DNA of 58,588 nt. Origin: Gloeophyllum trabeum ATCC 11539. Taxonomy: Eukaryota > Basidiomycota > Agaricomycetes > Gloeophyllales > Gloeophyllaceae. Shown here piece by piece: positions 1 to 12,577 of this stretch (within the stretch, counting starts at the first letter, position 1; the number at the start of each line of letters is the position of its first letter). Location: the NCBI RefSeq assembly GCF_000344685.1, contig NW_006920412.1, positions 1,896,625 through 1,955,212 on the forward strand. The letters run 5' to 3'. The position numbers and the translations under genes are program-made. Below the pieces are notes generated by a model. It had not been told where the DNA came from. It saw only the letters and a list, made by a program, of their open reading frames with translations, and made no database searches.

Positions 1-224
1 ATAAATCCCATATGGGTGCATAGCACATAAATGTGGTTTTAATGACTACCCTATCATATTTCACTATTTTTAGCAGCTAATTACCTAATTTATAGTGTGC
101 ATCAGCAGCATACCCATCCATCAATATTTTCTGATTTGTTCAGCATTTTTCCGAATTTGTTTTTGCCCTACAGAAGCTTTCGGAGCCATAATTCTATTAA
201 TAGCACTAATCACGCTTCGGCATC

Positions 225-435
225 CTAGCTGCAGTACCAGCATTCCAGCCTGAATATGATTTATAGTTCCATCTATAGTGTCATGTATGAGGCCAGCCAT
301 TCATGTACAGTACCATCTACAGTGCCCTCTATAGGGCCAGCCATCCATCCACAGTACCATCTACAGTACACTGCATTCAGCCCGGAAATGGAGTACAGTA
401 CCATTCACAGTCATCTACAGTACCAGCCATTATGA
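225..435. repeat. Degenerate minisatellite (TACAGTACCATC-type units)
   Basis: About ten imperfect copies of a unit resembling TACAGTACCATC or CTACAGTGCC, spaced 15-40 bases apart, with an interspersed GCCAGCCAT motif. No ORF runs through it. It looks like a decayed tandem array. Confidence 0.6.
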
Positions 436-1918
436 ACCCATTGTAATACAGCACTGTATGTCAAAGTCAGCCAGCAGCCAGTCCTTGTAATTACAACTGA
501 TCTACAGTCACTGGCTTAATGCACATCACCCTCACAGTATATCCCTTGCTACTGTACTACAAATAGGGAACCACAACTGTGTTAGGCTACAGAGGCATTA
601 GTTAGCTCAGTGGACATACCACCTTTCTAGTGAACCCCCTCTGTTTGAGAGTCTGTGATATTGTTCGCTGATCTACCGGAACACCACATGCATCTAGAGG
701 TGCCGACTCTTAGTGACATACACTGTAGCAGCCTGACTGGTGTCACCCAGAAGCCTCCATATGGGAGCGAGATGACATATATAGCGTGGTTACATGGCTT
801 GTTCCAGCAATCCGCAAAATGATAGAGAACTTCAAGATCTTGCGTACATGTCTGCTGGCCCTCGGCAGACCTAAAGTAGTAATGGGTCGCACCACTCGAC
901 ACCAAAGCACTCCCTTTCACAACCTGACTGACCATGGGCAGTAAAGGTTGTTGTCCCTTGACCTCATCCCATCCCATTGGCATACACAAAATGGGGAACC
1001 ATCGCTATATACCACCTGAGCAAAAGCAGCTTGTAATCACCATGTCTATGTCCATCGAGGGAGATAGCAGAAGTGACAAAGATGGGAAGATTGACAGTGA
1101 GCCGTATACTAGCCCTCTTGTGTGATACCACAGAGGTCAAATGCAAACTGCCAGATCTGGGATGACCAAGAGCACTGACCTCTGTGGAAGAATGGGTATG
1201 TCAATCATCTACATATGTTCCCTTCTTGCTCATGCTGCCATAGTATCTCGAAAGTCTCATCAAGCGAAGACCAGACACATACCTATCAGAACTGCAGGAC
1301 TCCCTCCTGAAAGAGGCAGTAGAGATTGAATCTGGGTGATAGATTCAGTGGGGAGTGGAAACAGGATTTTGCAATCCAATAATATTCTCATCTGACAACA
1401 TACCTGAAAGATCCTGAACTTGCTGGAGAATTACTTGACTGGCCCAGCTTGAAAATGCAAACTTCAGTCTCAGCCATGAAGCCACAATACCCATGCATTG
1501 TGGATGGCAGATGTTTTCCCTTGATCACCCAGCTGGTTCCTGAGATGACCCTATGCAAAGTGAGTTCCGACAGTGATGTTGCCTGAGGCACTGCAAGGGT
1601 TGCTTCTACTGATGGCCCAGAGGGTAGGTCACGGGATGTAAGGCACCAGAGGAAAAGCAAGCAGATAGTCGGGCTTGTGAACATCATGCATATGAGTGTC
1701 ACCTGCTATTTTGTGTGCTTCCGTCATGCATAGTGGTTCTCTGCTATCATAAGCGTTCCGAGGTCATTGCTCTCAGCAGGTGGGTATTTTGTGACAGGGT
1801 GGGGAGTCGAATGTTCTACATGTTCCTAAAAACATACAGTCATCGGGCCAAGTAGCTAATAGGAAGTAGGGGAGGGTGTTTGTACGGCAGTGGTCCAACT
1901 CAGATGGGAAGCAATGTA

Positions 1919-2642
1919 CTATCATTGCGGGGGATCTGTAAAAACCTGACAGTTCTCCTCACAGCACCCTCAGAACTAAAGTTAATGACTCCATTTCTCT
2001 TAGGCATCATAGCTTAGTTACTCAGTTACATACTCCAGCAAGTACTGTAGCAAAATATGTGGAACTGGGGCAACAGTAGAGATGCCAGTATTGACCACCC
2101 AAATCCCAGTAGAAGTGTAAAAGCAGTTGCACATATGTCACATGGCAAATTCGATCTCCGCTTGGCATGATGAGGTATAATGAGACCATGACAAGCCAAC
2201 ACCTCGGAGCCTGCTGATACTCAGGGGGTGGAGTTTGAATTGCAATGTGTTGGTGGTGGGAGCCTTGTCATGTTCACCTGTCAGTTCTTGCGTTAAACAA
2301 GCCATTGTTGGTCGTCGTTGCCAGATCACTCCAATCGGGCCAGTGCATAGGCAATGTGAGGCAGCAATTAAGCTATAGACAACTGGTTCTGCTCTTTTCT
2401 GCCTCTTATCAGGAGAGATCTAAAGAATCATAGGGAATTCCCATGCTTGCACCTTGACTTTCTGATGCTATTTCATCTCTTATTCTACAGAGAGTTGTCT
2501 TCCTGTCAAGCTAACTTCACAGAGCATTATAAAAGAGGCCTATCTATATACCTACATAGTTTCTAAGCCTCCTGTCACATAAAGCACGAGTTTCAGAGGA
2601 AGTGTAAAAAATCCAGTTTTTACAGATCCCCCGCAATGAGAG
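1919..2642. mobile_element. TA-flanked MITE, CATTGNGGGGG family, copy 1
   Basis: The ends are inverted repeats. The left end reads CTATCATTGCGGGGGATCTG and continues with TAAAAAC. The right end is its complement apart from one terminal mismatch. TA dinucleotides sit immediately outside (1917-1918 and 2643-2644), as expected for a Tc1/mariner-type target duplication. The element is 724 bp and has no transposase ORF. Copies 2 and 3 are at 27155 and 19157. Confidence 0.8.
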
Positions 2643-3889
2643 TATTCAGTTGGTCTGTTTGTAACTGCTAGCCACAAGTAGATGACAGCATTGAGCGGAA
2701 AATTACCTCACACTGCGACAGTCAGCTAGAGAGGCCTAGGGTACTTACCCCAGGTGATGTCAACCACTTTGGTTGTGCTATATAGCTAATGAGCATTAAG
2801 CATGCGCGAATCGCTCACTTTACATTTCAAAACTGAAAGGACCTGGGTAAAACCAGACAAAGTGTCTGTTGTACGGTGCCTGTCAGATATGCATAGATCA
2901 GTCTATAGATGATATTGTGAGACATAGTGAGTCTGACATCAGCGAGGCCAGCAAATGCACGCAGCCTAGGGAGGCCACGGAGAAAACATACTTGTCTGCA
3001 AGAGGCAGACACTGGGAGATGCTGAGACCACATGCAGGGGGAGGGGGGGGACCTCGGAGCCCTTAACTGAGATTTATTATCAGTTAAGTGCACAGCCATG
3101 TGGGGTAAGGGGTTAACAGGTAGGTATCTGGCACACCATTGGGTACTTTGAGTAACCTAAACACCTTTCTACAGTATCCTAAAGGAAAGCGGTGAGAAAG
3201 AATGACCCCTGGTAGCGATCTTCACAAAAACATATGAAGTGTGACCAAAGTAGATGTGACTCCCCCTGTGACGAAGTAACCCTAACCCTTGCTTGCTATG
3301 CGGCATACCTTCCCTTTATGTACCATGAGACTGTCCCATGGGGGGAGGGGGGGTCTGATGAAGAGTCATGGAGGCAGCAGCACGCACAGTGGGCCCTACA
3401 CAACTCACCTGTATTGAGTGGATTCTACAGCTACTGGTTAAGCTCGTATGAACAACCCTTGTCATTAGGCAGCAGAGCTGCAGGGTTTATATACACTGTG
3501 GCCCATAGGCTGACTAAGCTATGTGGAATATCCCTAATCCTACTGAGCTCCACCTATGATGTCACTGACCCACATGAGCTCTGTGCCTTTGTACAATAGT
3601 GGAATATACCAGAATGTTCCAGAAAGTTCTGCCCCTTGCTTGTCCTATGATTTTCCGCCGATTGCATACTCTCATTTGCGCACTCAGACTTAGTACTGTA
3701 ACCTCAAGCAGGTTGCTGATTGATACTCAAAAAATTCATACACATGTTGGCCAGTGAGTTCGAGGTCTCTGTCTGGTGCCCTTGGACTGCCAGTGCTGCC
3801 GCATGGATACTGCCGAAGGTTTCTCACTGCTGTTAAGTTCAATCCTTCGAGAGTGTTTATTGCAATTGCAATGACCAACTCTAGACTTG

Positions 3890-3929
3890 TGAAGCGCCAT
3901 CTGGCGCCGGCAACTTACCCCTCCTTTGT
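3890..3929 (-). repeat. Dispersed repeat fragment (CAAAGGAGGGGTAAG module)
   Basis: On the minus strand this reads CAAAGGAGGGGTAAG, then a GCCGGCGCCAGA-like stretch. The same module recurs on the plus strand at 27084-27125 and, more diverged, at 45889-45936. It is probably the shared end of an otherwise lost transposon family. Confidence 0.55.
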
Positions 3930-4599
3930 TCAAGAAATTGAGCTTGAGAACTTGCACTAAGTTCAAGATGTTACGGCTGCTACAGGGGGTCGACAAATCA
4001 TCGTAAGGAGACTATTTCTACCATGTAAGATAATACAAAGGATATTGTTAGTAATATAGGGGACCTAAGTTTTCCCTGGTTCTCTTTCAGTCAAGCTCCA
4101 TCTAGGGCCAGGTAGAATGTCCTGTGCTGTTGTATCCTGAGTAGTCTATGAGATACTTACCCACTCTCCAAGAATGCCTAATGGTGCATGTCTGTTGCCT
4201 GGACATCTGGCATTCACCTCACATCATAGTTTTATCTTACAGTCTGTTCAGCCTCATAAGCCATGGAATGACATGGATTTTCTTAATTCTACTTATTTGT
4301 AAATTGTCCATCACAGACTTACATATGGCATGGAGACCCAAAAAACTAGAATGATTAATACCCATGTTAGATGGAGTGCACATACACTCAAATTCTTCTC
4401 AAGCCATGACATACAACACTCAAAAATTCTGAGGTACAAGGATCTATGCTTAATACTATGCGCTCCCTGTACCTCTAAGTTCTAGCTCACAATAGGCCTT
4501 CATCTGTACCTGGTGGCATCCACAAACCAACACTAATTACATAGTTGAGTGGGACTTAAGTGTGAACATTGAGATGGATTCCCGACCATGGCCAAGTCC

Positions 4600-4720
4600 T
4601 TGTTCAGTAGTGGCGCCACTAGGGCCAAACATGGCACGCCGGATTTTGCCGGTGCAACGAAAAGTGCGATGCAATTCAAGGGTGCCAGAACCCCTCCCAA
4701 AGGAGGGGCATATGCATACG
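4600..4720 (+). repeat. Dispersed repeat with terminal hairpin (copy A)
   Basis: A 120-bp stretch that matches, in inverted orientation and with scattered differences, the segment at 25400-25520. Shared landmarks are CCAAACATGGCACGC, TTGCCGGT and AAAGTGCGA. The right end can fold into a hairpin (CCCCTCC, CAAA loop, GGAGGGG). Confidence 0.6.
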
Positions 4721-5949
4721 CGTGCTTCGTGCATCAGCAATCAAACTTACGAGCTGTAAAGTGGCCGAACAATTAGTTTCTGATTCTTTATACTGCATTG
4801 AACACTTGTTCCTTTGGGCAGAACACGGAGCTCGTTGCCAGTGGACGAGGCACCTGCTGACTCGGATTTCATGAGATGCTAACCTGCGACTAGCCACTCA
4901 CATGTCTTCAGTGTGCGCTGCAACAGGTGCTTGTCTTGGGGAGACCACCAGATCGAGCACGTTGCTTAATAAGCAAATTGTGGCTGAAGCGTGGTACAAG
5001 CCATTGACGGTGTGATTTCGCGATGGCATGGGTTATGGGACTGTTGCATATAAGCCTAGTAGTTGAATCAAGTATAATTAAGGGATATATGACTCTGGAT
5101 ACTTGCTCTGTCAACGCTCGTGCCCCATCGGTCGAGTGTGACAATTTTGCGCTGGTGTCACGCGAGGGTCACACCGCGTCTCCCCGCATGCAGCACGAAT
5201 TTCTGTCGCAAAGTTATGGCTCAGCGCTTGACTTTCAGGCTTAGGTCAATTAGTAACATCTGCAAGAAATGTACTTGTGCATGTTGACTCGTCCATGCTT
5301 TTCTGCTTCCTCCCATATTGAGCAAAATACAATCAGGATTCCACTCATTGAACATGAATTTCCAGAAACTACGGACTAGACCACATGCCCACTGTCTTTC
5401 CTGAGCATTCTAGATATTAAGAATCATGTTCATAATCAGAGTATAGCTCTCCAAACTTTGCTACAACTTTTCATCCCAATGTCTACCTCGGAGCAAACAA
5501 GGACAGACAACTCGCCGCGACATCCAGAATTGCGCCTCCCCACTTGTCTTCGACCTTTGGACCCACAGACGACCCAAGATAGACTGGTGGGCGTGGGTGA
5601 AAGGTAGATTGGCGGCTTTCTGCAATGGCCTGGAGTGGGTAGATATGATTGATCCGACTAACATGGCATGTTATCTTAGCTCCATGCCTCACCTTTGGGT
5701 GTGGGATGTTCTGCATACGCTCCTGATTGAGACTCTGACATGCCAGATGCAACCCTCAGGGTCTGATTTTACCCCTTATGCAGTCCTGGAATCCCAGGAT
5801 GAGGGGTCGCGATATCGTGCGTACACGCTGTCGAAAGTATGTTCAGGATGAAGCCTACCCTTTTCATGGCGGTCTCTCCAGCGTGACGCTTCCTTCGCTC
5901 GCCTTCCTCTCCCCCACAGACCCATCTGCCTGCAGTCGCTTTCACTGTC

Positions 5950-7288
5950 ATGTCTACGCCGGTAACTTCGCCTGCGTATTTGCCGCCTGGGGAGACGGCT
6001 GTGCAATTATTCACTGAGCGTACCCTCCTCGATGGCGCTATCATGACCGGTGTTGTTTATGGTGGGGTAATAGAGTCCTCGTGTCCTCATCTCACGAACT
6101 CACCAATACTCACAATACAGGCATCCACTTCTCCATCTTCGTGCAATGCGCCTACGTCCTTATCAAGGAGTTGCATCGAAGACGCGTGAATCGGGTTTTC
6201 CTTGCCTATGTCATTGCGATGTTCATACTTGGGACGCTGTTCCTCGCGAGCAGTTCAAGAGTAGCACAAATGACGTTCATCGACGACCGTAACTTCCCTG
6301 GTGGACCGGTCGTCTGGCAAGAGGCTGCATATTCCATACCATCCAATCTACTAGGCAACGTAACGTTTACCATCGCCAATTGGTTAGCGGACGCTCTCAT
6401 GGTCAGTTTCCTGCGCTTGTATTCTCGTCCCCACTGACGGCGGACCTTGAAGATTTGGCGCTGTTATATCGTTTGGACCGGTCGTTACGTATGGCCGGTC
6501 ATCGCTATACCCTGCCTGATGTGGATGGCGTCCTTCGGTGAGTATACGGCGTGATAACACATCTATTCCATGCCATTGACATACAGCTCAGCCATGGGCA
6601 CGATCCTACTCACCCAGGTGTCCCGACCAGGCCTCAGTCTATGGTCCACATCGAGCATCAATTTTGCTCTGACCTACTTCTCTATATCGTTATCACTCAA
6701 CATTCTGGTGACACTCTTTATTCTGGTCCGGCTCCTGCTGCACCGTCGCGAGATGTGCAAGAGCCTGGGCGAAGCGTACGGGAAGTACTATGTCGCGATC
6801 GCTGCTATTCTTGTGGAATCCGCGGCGCTCTATGCAGCATGCTCCATCCTTTTCCTGGTTCCTTACGTCCTGAATCATCCGCTGCAATTCATCTTTATGC
6901 AAATCCTCAGTCAAGTGCAAGTAAGCGCTCCATTTAGTGCAACTGTTCGGTGCACAATGGCGTTAATGCTTTGACACAGATCATCGCCCCACTTTTGGTT
7001 ATCGTCCGTGTCGCCTCCGGTCACGGTCTGACCACGGCCTCGTTGCAGACTGATGCGAACATCACATTCTCGTCAAACCCTTCGTACGTGACCCAGAGCG
7101 GACTATCGGGTGCTACCGCAGGTGACAAGTCCGACATAACGGGAAATGTCGTGAGAGAGCGCGGCGCCGTACCCCGTGGAGGATTGGTCGTACACTTCAC
7201 GTCTCAAACCGACTCGCGCAGTGATGGCGACTTTTTAACCCCCGTGCATGAGAAGGTTGAGGGTATCGTGCACGACACGGTCGTGTAG
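5950..7288 (+). CDS. Seven-helix integral membrane protein of a basidiomycete family
   Basis: Function is unknown. Five exons join cleanly (5950-6061, 6121-6401, 6453-6537, 6592-6920, 6980-7288) into about 371 residues. Roughly seven hydrophobic helices are predicted by eye. Landmarks are a VYGIHFSIF segment entering helix 2, NWLADALM directly followed by IWRCYIVW (a signature I associate with a large basidiomycete membrane-protein family), a long helix around LSLNILVTLFILVRLLLHRR, and VESAALYAACSILFLVPYVL. The C-terminal 80 residues are hydrophilic, rich in Ser, Thr and Asp, and probably cytoplasmic. The ATG at 5950 is chosen because the first exon is in frame and a pyrimidine-rich stretch precedes it. 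It may be a receptor or sensor, but no ligand can be inferred. Confidence 0.8.
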
Positions 7289-7578
7289 GTTAAGCAGGAA
7301 CCTTGAACGGCTTGCTCTCGCGACGTTTCTTGGTGTCGTGGCCACCTCTTGTCTGTTGTTTCTTTCTTGCACTCTATGTTGTGCTCGTGTACGATGCGAG
7401 GCTCATCCAAGTCCATAAAAGATGCAAACGAGAATGCTGCGTTGACATGCCCTTACGGCCGTCACAAGTCATCTCATGGCCGTAACGTCTGAAACTCTAC
7501 ATGATACACGGTATGATGTACATAGATGACAGAAAAGTTGATACATAGGGTACTTTCGAAGATATGGCAGCGCGATGC

Positions 7579-9059
7579 CTATGCCACGGAACGATTAATA
7601 TTCGTGTAACCAGTCCCGTAACACGAGAACAGTAGTTCGCCCGAGGACGGGTCTGAGGGATTCGCAGGCATAATCTTGAAAGACGTGCCGAAAAAATCCC
7701 GTATATCCCTCAAGAATTGAATCCTAGACCAGAATGGTATTGATACGAGTTACACGTAATGGCCAGCTCGATGACTCACGTTCGAGGGGTAGGTTCGCCC
7801 AATCTACACCTGCCGACATCCTCACTGCCGAGGACCATCAGCAGCAGCACGAGCGTCTGGTGTTTCCGATCTACGCATCCGCCTCGTTGGATCTCAGACA
7901 GCAGGGCGCGGGTTGCGGTAATAGCAATGTCCTCTGGGGCTACGCCCGGTCGCGAGACAACTTCCGAGCAATGTATAGCTCCTGTAGTGGACTCGGCTAG
8001 TAGACTGAGCGCGTATCCTGGCGACCTGCACAGGGAAATGAGCACATACTCGCCGATTTTTATGAACGATGTACCTACTTTCCACTCTCAGGGCCTTTAT
8101 ATACGTCGGAGTATAAATAAATATCAGGGATGTAGCGGTTCAGGATCGATCTTGCCGCATCAATCATGCGATTGGAGAACTGCGGGCTCACGCGAACTGC
8201 ATGTCTAGATCGCAGCACGCATAAGTACAAAGAACGTACAAGCACAGGGTAATACTCACGCAATGCCTCGAATCCGCTTGATCTTTCCAGGATCCACAAA
8301 ATTCAAGGTCTTCACTTGCTTAACTATAGGGCATAGAAATTGAATCTCGCCACCGCCCTCCGGAGGTGATCCACGCTTCTTGATCTACAAAACCCTAGTC
8401 AGTAATAACTGGCTGGTCATATTGACAATGCCGTACTCGAAGCTCAAGGCCATCCGAGATCCCGAATAGCTGGAGGTGCGGTAGTGTTACAGTTCTGATG
8501 AGATCGACCTGAAGGAGGATTGGTGCATGAGTACAACATCATCCAAGAGCAAACCGTTACTTACGGATAGATCTTTGTCGTCGGTTGTGATACCGCACAA
8601 CGTAAGCTGAAATGGACTCTTGGCAAAGGGGGCCAGCATAACAACGGGCTCCAGGAAATAGCCTATTGATCGCGAGAGCGGGCAATCATGTGTAACGGTT
8701 CCGCCAGAGATGACTCCCGGTTTGAGCAGCACGGCGGTACCTGCGCGCATTGTCAGCCCATTAGAGGTGATATACCACCGGACAACGGACCGGTATACGA
8801 TATCTCAATGACCGTCCCATTTGTAGCTTTCTCCAGCAGTCGTAATAAACTGACTTCGTAGTCTGCAGTGCAAAATTACATTCGATTCTCGCTCGCTCGC
8901 TCAGCCAATATGCCCCTACCTACCCCGAAGACCAGGATTCTTGTCTTCCGGCCGTATCTTGTCGATCTTCACCGGCTTGCCGCTGATGATAGACAGAACG
9001 AGTCGATGTCTCAGATACTGGTGTCCCGAGAAGTGTAGAGCAGAAGCAGACAATGCCAT
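7579..9059 (-). CDS. RCL1: RNA 3'-terminal phosphate cyclase-like protein (Rcl1)
   Basis: Nucleolar protein of the SSU processome, needed for 18S rRNA maturation with the GTPase Bms1. In yeast it is linked to cleavage of pre-rRNA at site A2, and it is a catalytically inactive relative of RtcA cyclases. The start at 9059 gives an N-terminus ending in FSGHQYLRHRLVLSIISGKP, followed by KIDKIRPEDKNPGLRG, which is typical of the family. Later exons give GVISGGTVTHDCPLSRSIGY, KRGSPPEGGGEIQFLCP, a SPGYALSLLAESTTG segment, and a C-terminus near FFGTSF and GTGYTNINRSVA before the stop. Length is about 370-400 residues, as usual. It is divergent from UBA3, with 203 bp between the two start codons. Confidence 0.93.
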
Positions 9060-9262
9060 CGTTGATCCAGCGACCGCGAACTTCAACTGGAGCCAAAATC
9101 TATCCGAGTCTCAGATATGATGCTCACGTGACCCCGATCATAATATAGAACGCTAATTACTGACTGGGACCCGCCTTGCGCCTGTTGCACTCAAGCTGCA
9201 CTTCAGAGCTAATCCCAACCGTCCTACTCAACCGCGTCTCGTGCCCACCTGCAATCCAAATC
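9060..9262. promoter_or_regulatory. Shared divergent promoter RCL1 / UBA3
   Basis: Only 203 bp separate the start codons of RCL1 (minus) and UBA3 (plus), so both genes must start transcription from this interval or overlap. No clear TATA box was identified. Confidence 0.6.
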
Positions 9263-10934
9263 ATGTTGGCCTCTGTGAACGGGAACTCATCCTCGAGTGA
9301 TTGGCCAGGGAGATACTATCATGTGGACCAGGTACTGGACACCCCAGGTCCTCGGACAGACCCTTCATTCCTGGCGGGCGATGGGGTACGTTCACACAGG
9401 AATTTACTACAGGGTGCTACCCAAATAAACCCCTTTCTCTGGTAGGTCAAGGATTTCTTGCGCAATCAATGCAAAATCCTCGTTATCGGTGCAGGAGGCT
9501 TGGGCTGCGAGATCCTAGCGAATCTTGCATTGTCAGGATTCAAAGATATCCACGTTATAGACATGGACACGATCGACATCAGCAACCTGAACCGCCAGTT
9601 CCTCTTCAGGCATGTTTTGCCCCGCTTACCTCTATCTTTCACTCAATGCTGCGTCCCCAGGCCAAAGGATGTTGGTAAACCCAAGGCAATTGTCGCCGCG
9701 GAGTTTGTCATGAACAGGGTACCAGGTGTGAAAGTTACTCCGTGAGTTTTTATTGGTCATAGGGATTCTGACCGTCATTCATGTCATTCGTAGGTATTAT
9801 GGCAAGATTCAGGACAAGGACGAGGAGTACTACATGCAATTTAATCTTGTCATTTGTGGTCTCGACTCAGTAGAAGCGCGGCGATGGATTAATGCCACGC
9901 TCGTCAACATGGTAGACCCAGAAAATCCCGAGAGCCTGAAACCTTTAATAGACGGTGGCACCGAAGGTCCGTGAGCTCTTCGATTCCGTCTGCTGTCCCT
10001 GCTGACACCATCGCTAAGGATTCAAGGGTCAGGCTCGCGTGATTCTACCCACCATTACGTCATGTTACGAATGCTCGCTCGACATGCTTAACAAACAAAC
10101 TGCATTCCCCATCTGTACCATCGCAAATACCCCACGTCTGCCGGAGCATTGCATAGAATGGGCGTCAGTGCTAGAGTGGCCTCGTGTATTCAAAGGTAGT
10201 ATCTTATTCATATCGCGGATCTCAAATCTAAGTCACCCGCCATTAGACAAGAAGATGGACACTGATGACCCAGAGCACATTAACTGGCTATATATTACTG
10301 CTTTGAAACGCGCTAAGGAGTTCAATATAGAGGGCGTCACATGGTCGCTTACGCAAGGAGTGGTAAAGAATATCATCCCAGCCATAGCATCGACGAATGC
10401 CATCATCGCGGGTGCGTAGTCGGTTACTCGAGAAGACGATAACTACTAAAGCTAGGATTGTTCAGCATCGTGCTGCAATGAGGCATTCAAGATCGCAACA
10501 AGTTCTGCGGCATACCTGAACAATTACTTTATGCTGATCGGCACGGAAGGAGTATATTCGTATACTTTCGAGCACGAGAAGCGTGACGACTGCCCGGTTT
10601 GCGGAGGCCAGACAATGGACATCACGATTAGCAAGGACTGGACCGTCGACCGGCTTATCGAGATGCTGGTTGAGAGACAAGACATGTAAGCCCTCTTCAT
10701 CGGCCGATTTGTTATGGTTACTGAATCCATCTTTCGTGGTATAGTCAGATCAAGAAGCCTTCGCTGTCGACGCCGACGAAGCAGATATATTTCCAGGCGC
10801 CGCCTCAGCTCGAGGAAGCTACGCGACCAAACCTGGAAAAAAAGGTATCGGAGCTAGTACCTGACGGGGGAGAGATGACGATCACCGCCACCACGCTGCC
10901 CTTCAGTCTGTCTTTGCGTGTGAAGTATGCATAG
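9263..10934 (+). CDS. UBA3: NEDD8-activating enzyme E1 catalytic subunit (UBA3)
   Basis: Catalytic half of the heterodimeric E1 (with NAE1/Ula1) that adenylates NEDD8/Rub1 and passes it to Ubc12 for cullin neddylation. Starting at 9263 the first exon gives a short Ser-rich N-terminus, then [20 protein letters not shown], which matches the usual UBA3 beginning. The Rossmann/ATP-binding segment is [20 protein letters not shown], followed by [20 protein letters not shown]. The adenylation domain contains [13 protein letters not shown] and [12 protein letters not shown]. The catalytic cysteine lies in [26 protein letters not shown] pair contributes zinc binding near the C-terminus. The C-terminal ubiquitin-fold-like domain ends with [12 protein letters not shown]. 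Length is about 430 residues over several short-intron exons. All expected motifs are intact. Confidence 0.95.
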
Positions 10935-11169
10935 AAATAACATCCACACTCTTAATCCTGGTTGTAGCGTTACAATGTCGTGCAGCTCATGTATAGTATA
11001 TTTCGCAACCGGCTCGTCTTGTCTCTGCACGTCGAATTCGGTGGCGATACATCATCGTGTCATGGAAGAAGTCAGAAACGGACTGGGATTCGGAGGAGTC
11101 AGGGAGTCACGAATTGGCTAAGAGAACCGTGGCTGTGCATTCATTACAACTCTCATTCGCACATCCGCT

Positions 11170-12480
11170 ATGCCGCCCAAACTCGATATAAACAAGGCTG
11201 GATGGGAGCAGAGCGAGTTCCCTATCCTCTGCGAAACATGTAAGACATGTTCTTCCCCGTCGCCTTTTGCGTTTCTTATCACATTTGCCCCAGGTCTTGG
11301 CGACAACGCGTTTGTTCGAATGGTGTGTCGATAAAAGCTCCGCCACTAGCTTTAACACTTACTGAATCCTTAATAGTCGAAGCAAGAGTTCGGACGGTCG
11401 TGCGGTACGTGCGCTCGGCCATTCACAGTTTTCAGATGGAACCCCGGAACTGGCATGCGCTTCAAGACGACCGTCATCTGCCAAACCTGTGCGAAAATCA
11501 AGAACGTCTGCCAGACGTGTCTGCTTGACCTAGAGTATGGCCTGCCCACCCAAGTTCGAGATACCGCATTGGCACTAGAGAATGAGGCTCCCACGAGCGA
11601 CATAAATAGGGAATATTATGCTCAGAATATGGAGGGGAAAGTGAGTCGCGTTCGAGCATCTTGGTTTTGCTGACTAATCGGTGTTCGCGGAATAGTTGGA
11701 AGGAAACAAGTCATTGCTGGACTCGGCGAGGGCACAGTCTGCGGGCAAGGAGATGCTCAAACAGCTAGCAAGGACGGATCCTTACTACAAGCGCAATCGA
11801 CCACACGTCTGTTCCTTCTTTGTAAAGGGCGAGTGTAAGCGTGGAGACGAGTGTCCGTACAGGTACGTGGGTCGGTCGGTCGTTTACTGCGCTGGCTCAT
11901 CCGAGGCCCCATCTTAAGGCATGAAAAGCCTGTCGAAAACGAGCTGTCAAAGCAGAACATACAGGATCGGTACTATGGTCGCAACGATGCAGTCGCAAAG
12001 AAGATCCTGCTCACACATGCGTCAAGTATGGGACTTCAGCCTCCAGACGATCAGTCGGTGGTATGCAGGACCAGTTCCTCGCTTACATATTGATCTGACC
12101 CGCTCGCCCGTAGACGTCACTGTTCATTTCTTCTTTGCCCGTGACCGCTACCGAACAAAGTATTCGTACACGCGTCACGAAGTCTCTCCCCGCAATACAG
12201 CCAAATCAGATTAAATCCATTGTACACGTCGCCAAGTCAAGGTAAGCGCGATTTTGTCTCCATTTCTCTTCACTGCAACTCTGAGACTGCCACCGTGCCT
12301 AGATGCGCGTTTGTCAACTTCAGAGATCGGCCTTCAGCTGAATTAGCAGCTCAGGCATGGGCCAACGGCCTTGATATCGAGGGTGAACGAGTCAGCGTTC
12401 GATGGGGAAGGAGCAAGAATAGCGCTGCGAGCAGTTCGAAGCCCCCAGTCGCAGCCCCCAAGGCCGCCGCTTCCTCATGA
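11170..12480 (+). CDS. SLT11: Pre-mRNA splicing factor SLT11/ECM2 (RBM22 family)
   Basis: Spliceosomal protein that contacts U6 snRNA and helps activate the catalytic centre (RBM22 in animals, Ecm2/Slt11 in yeast). The start at 11170 gives [20 protein letters not shown], the usual family N-terminus. It is followed by a Cys-rich treble-clef-like region ([25 protein letters not shown]) and a CCCH finger with [20 protein letters not shown]. The last exons form an [13 protein letters not shown], a helix, then [17 protein letters not shown] and [10 protein letters not shown] Ser/Ala/Pro-rich tail ends at the TGA at 12480. It lies 235 bp downstream of UBA3 on the same strand and converges on the transporter gene with 97 bp between stops. 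Confidence 0.94.
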
Positions 12481-12577
12481 GCTCCACGATGTATCCGCAT
12501 TGTAGTCTAGGAATAGGGATGAGTGTAATCATTACTGCGAGGTGTACAATAGTATCATAAATAACGTGATCGTCCAC

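Larger units (their letters stand above)
1..5949. other. Gene-free, repeat-bearing region
   Basis: I see no reliable gene in these 5.9 kb. ORFs up to about 120 codons occur on both strands, but none shows a recognisable domain or an exon series joined by plausible splice sites. The stretch contains a minisatellite (225-435), a MITE (1919-2642), and two pieces of dispersed repeats (3890-3929 and 4600-4720) that recur elsewhere in the window. Base composition is less GC-rich than in the gene block that follows. It is best read as decayed transposon and intergenic DNA. Confidence 0.6.

Noticed and set aside
225..435. Possible CRISPR array
   Set aside because: The units are irregular in sequence and spacing, and the organism is a fungus.
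627..989. 120-codon minus-strand ORF
   Set aside because: No recognisable domain, no supporting splice pattern, and overlapping ORFs on the other strand in repeat-rich DNA.
3234..3599. 121-codon plus-strand ORF
   Set aside because: Composition looks random and no family features are visible. It lies within the gene-free left region.
4600..4720. Helitron 3' end
   Set aside because: A hairpin is present, but there is no CTRR terminus close behind it in either copy.
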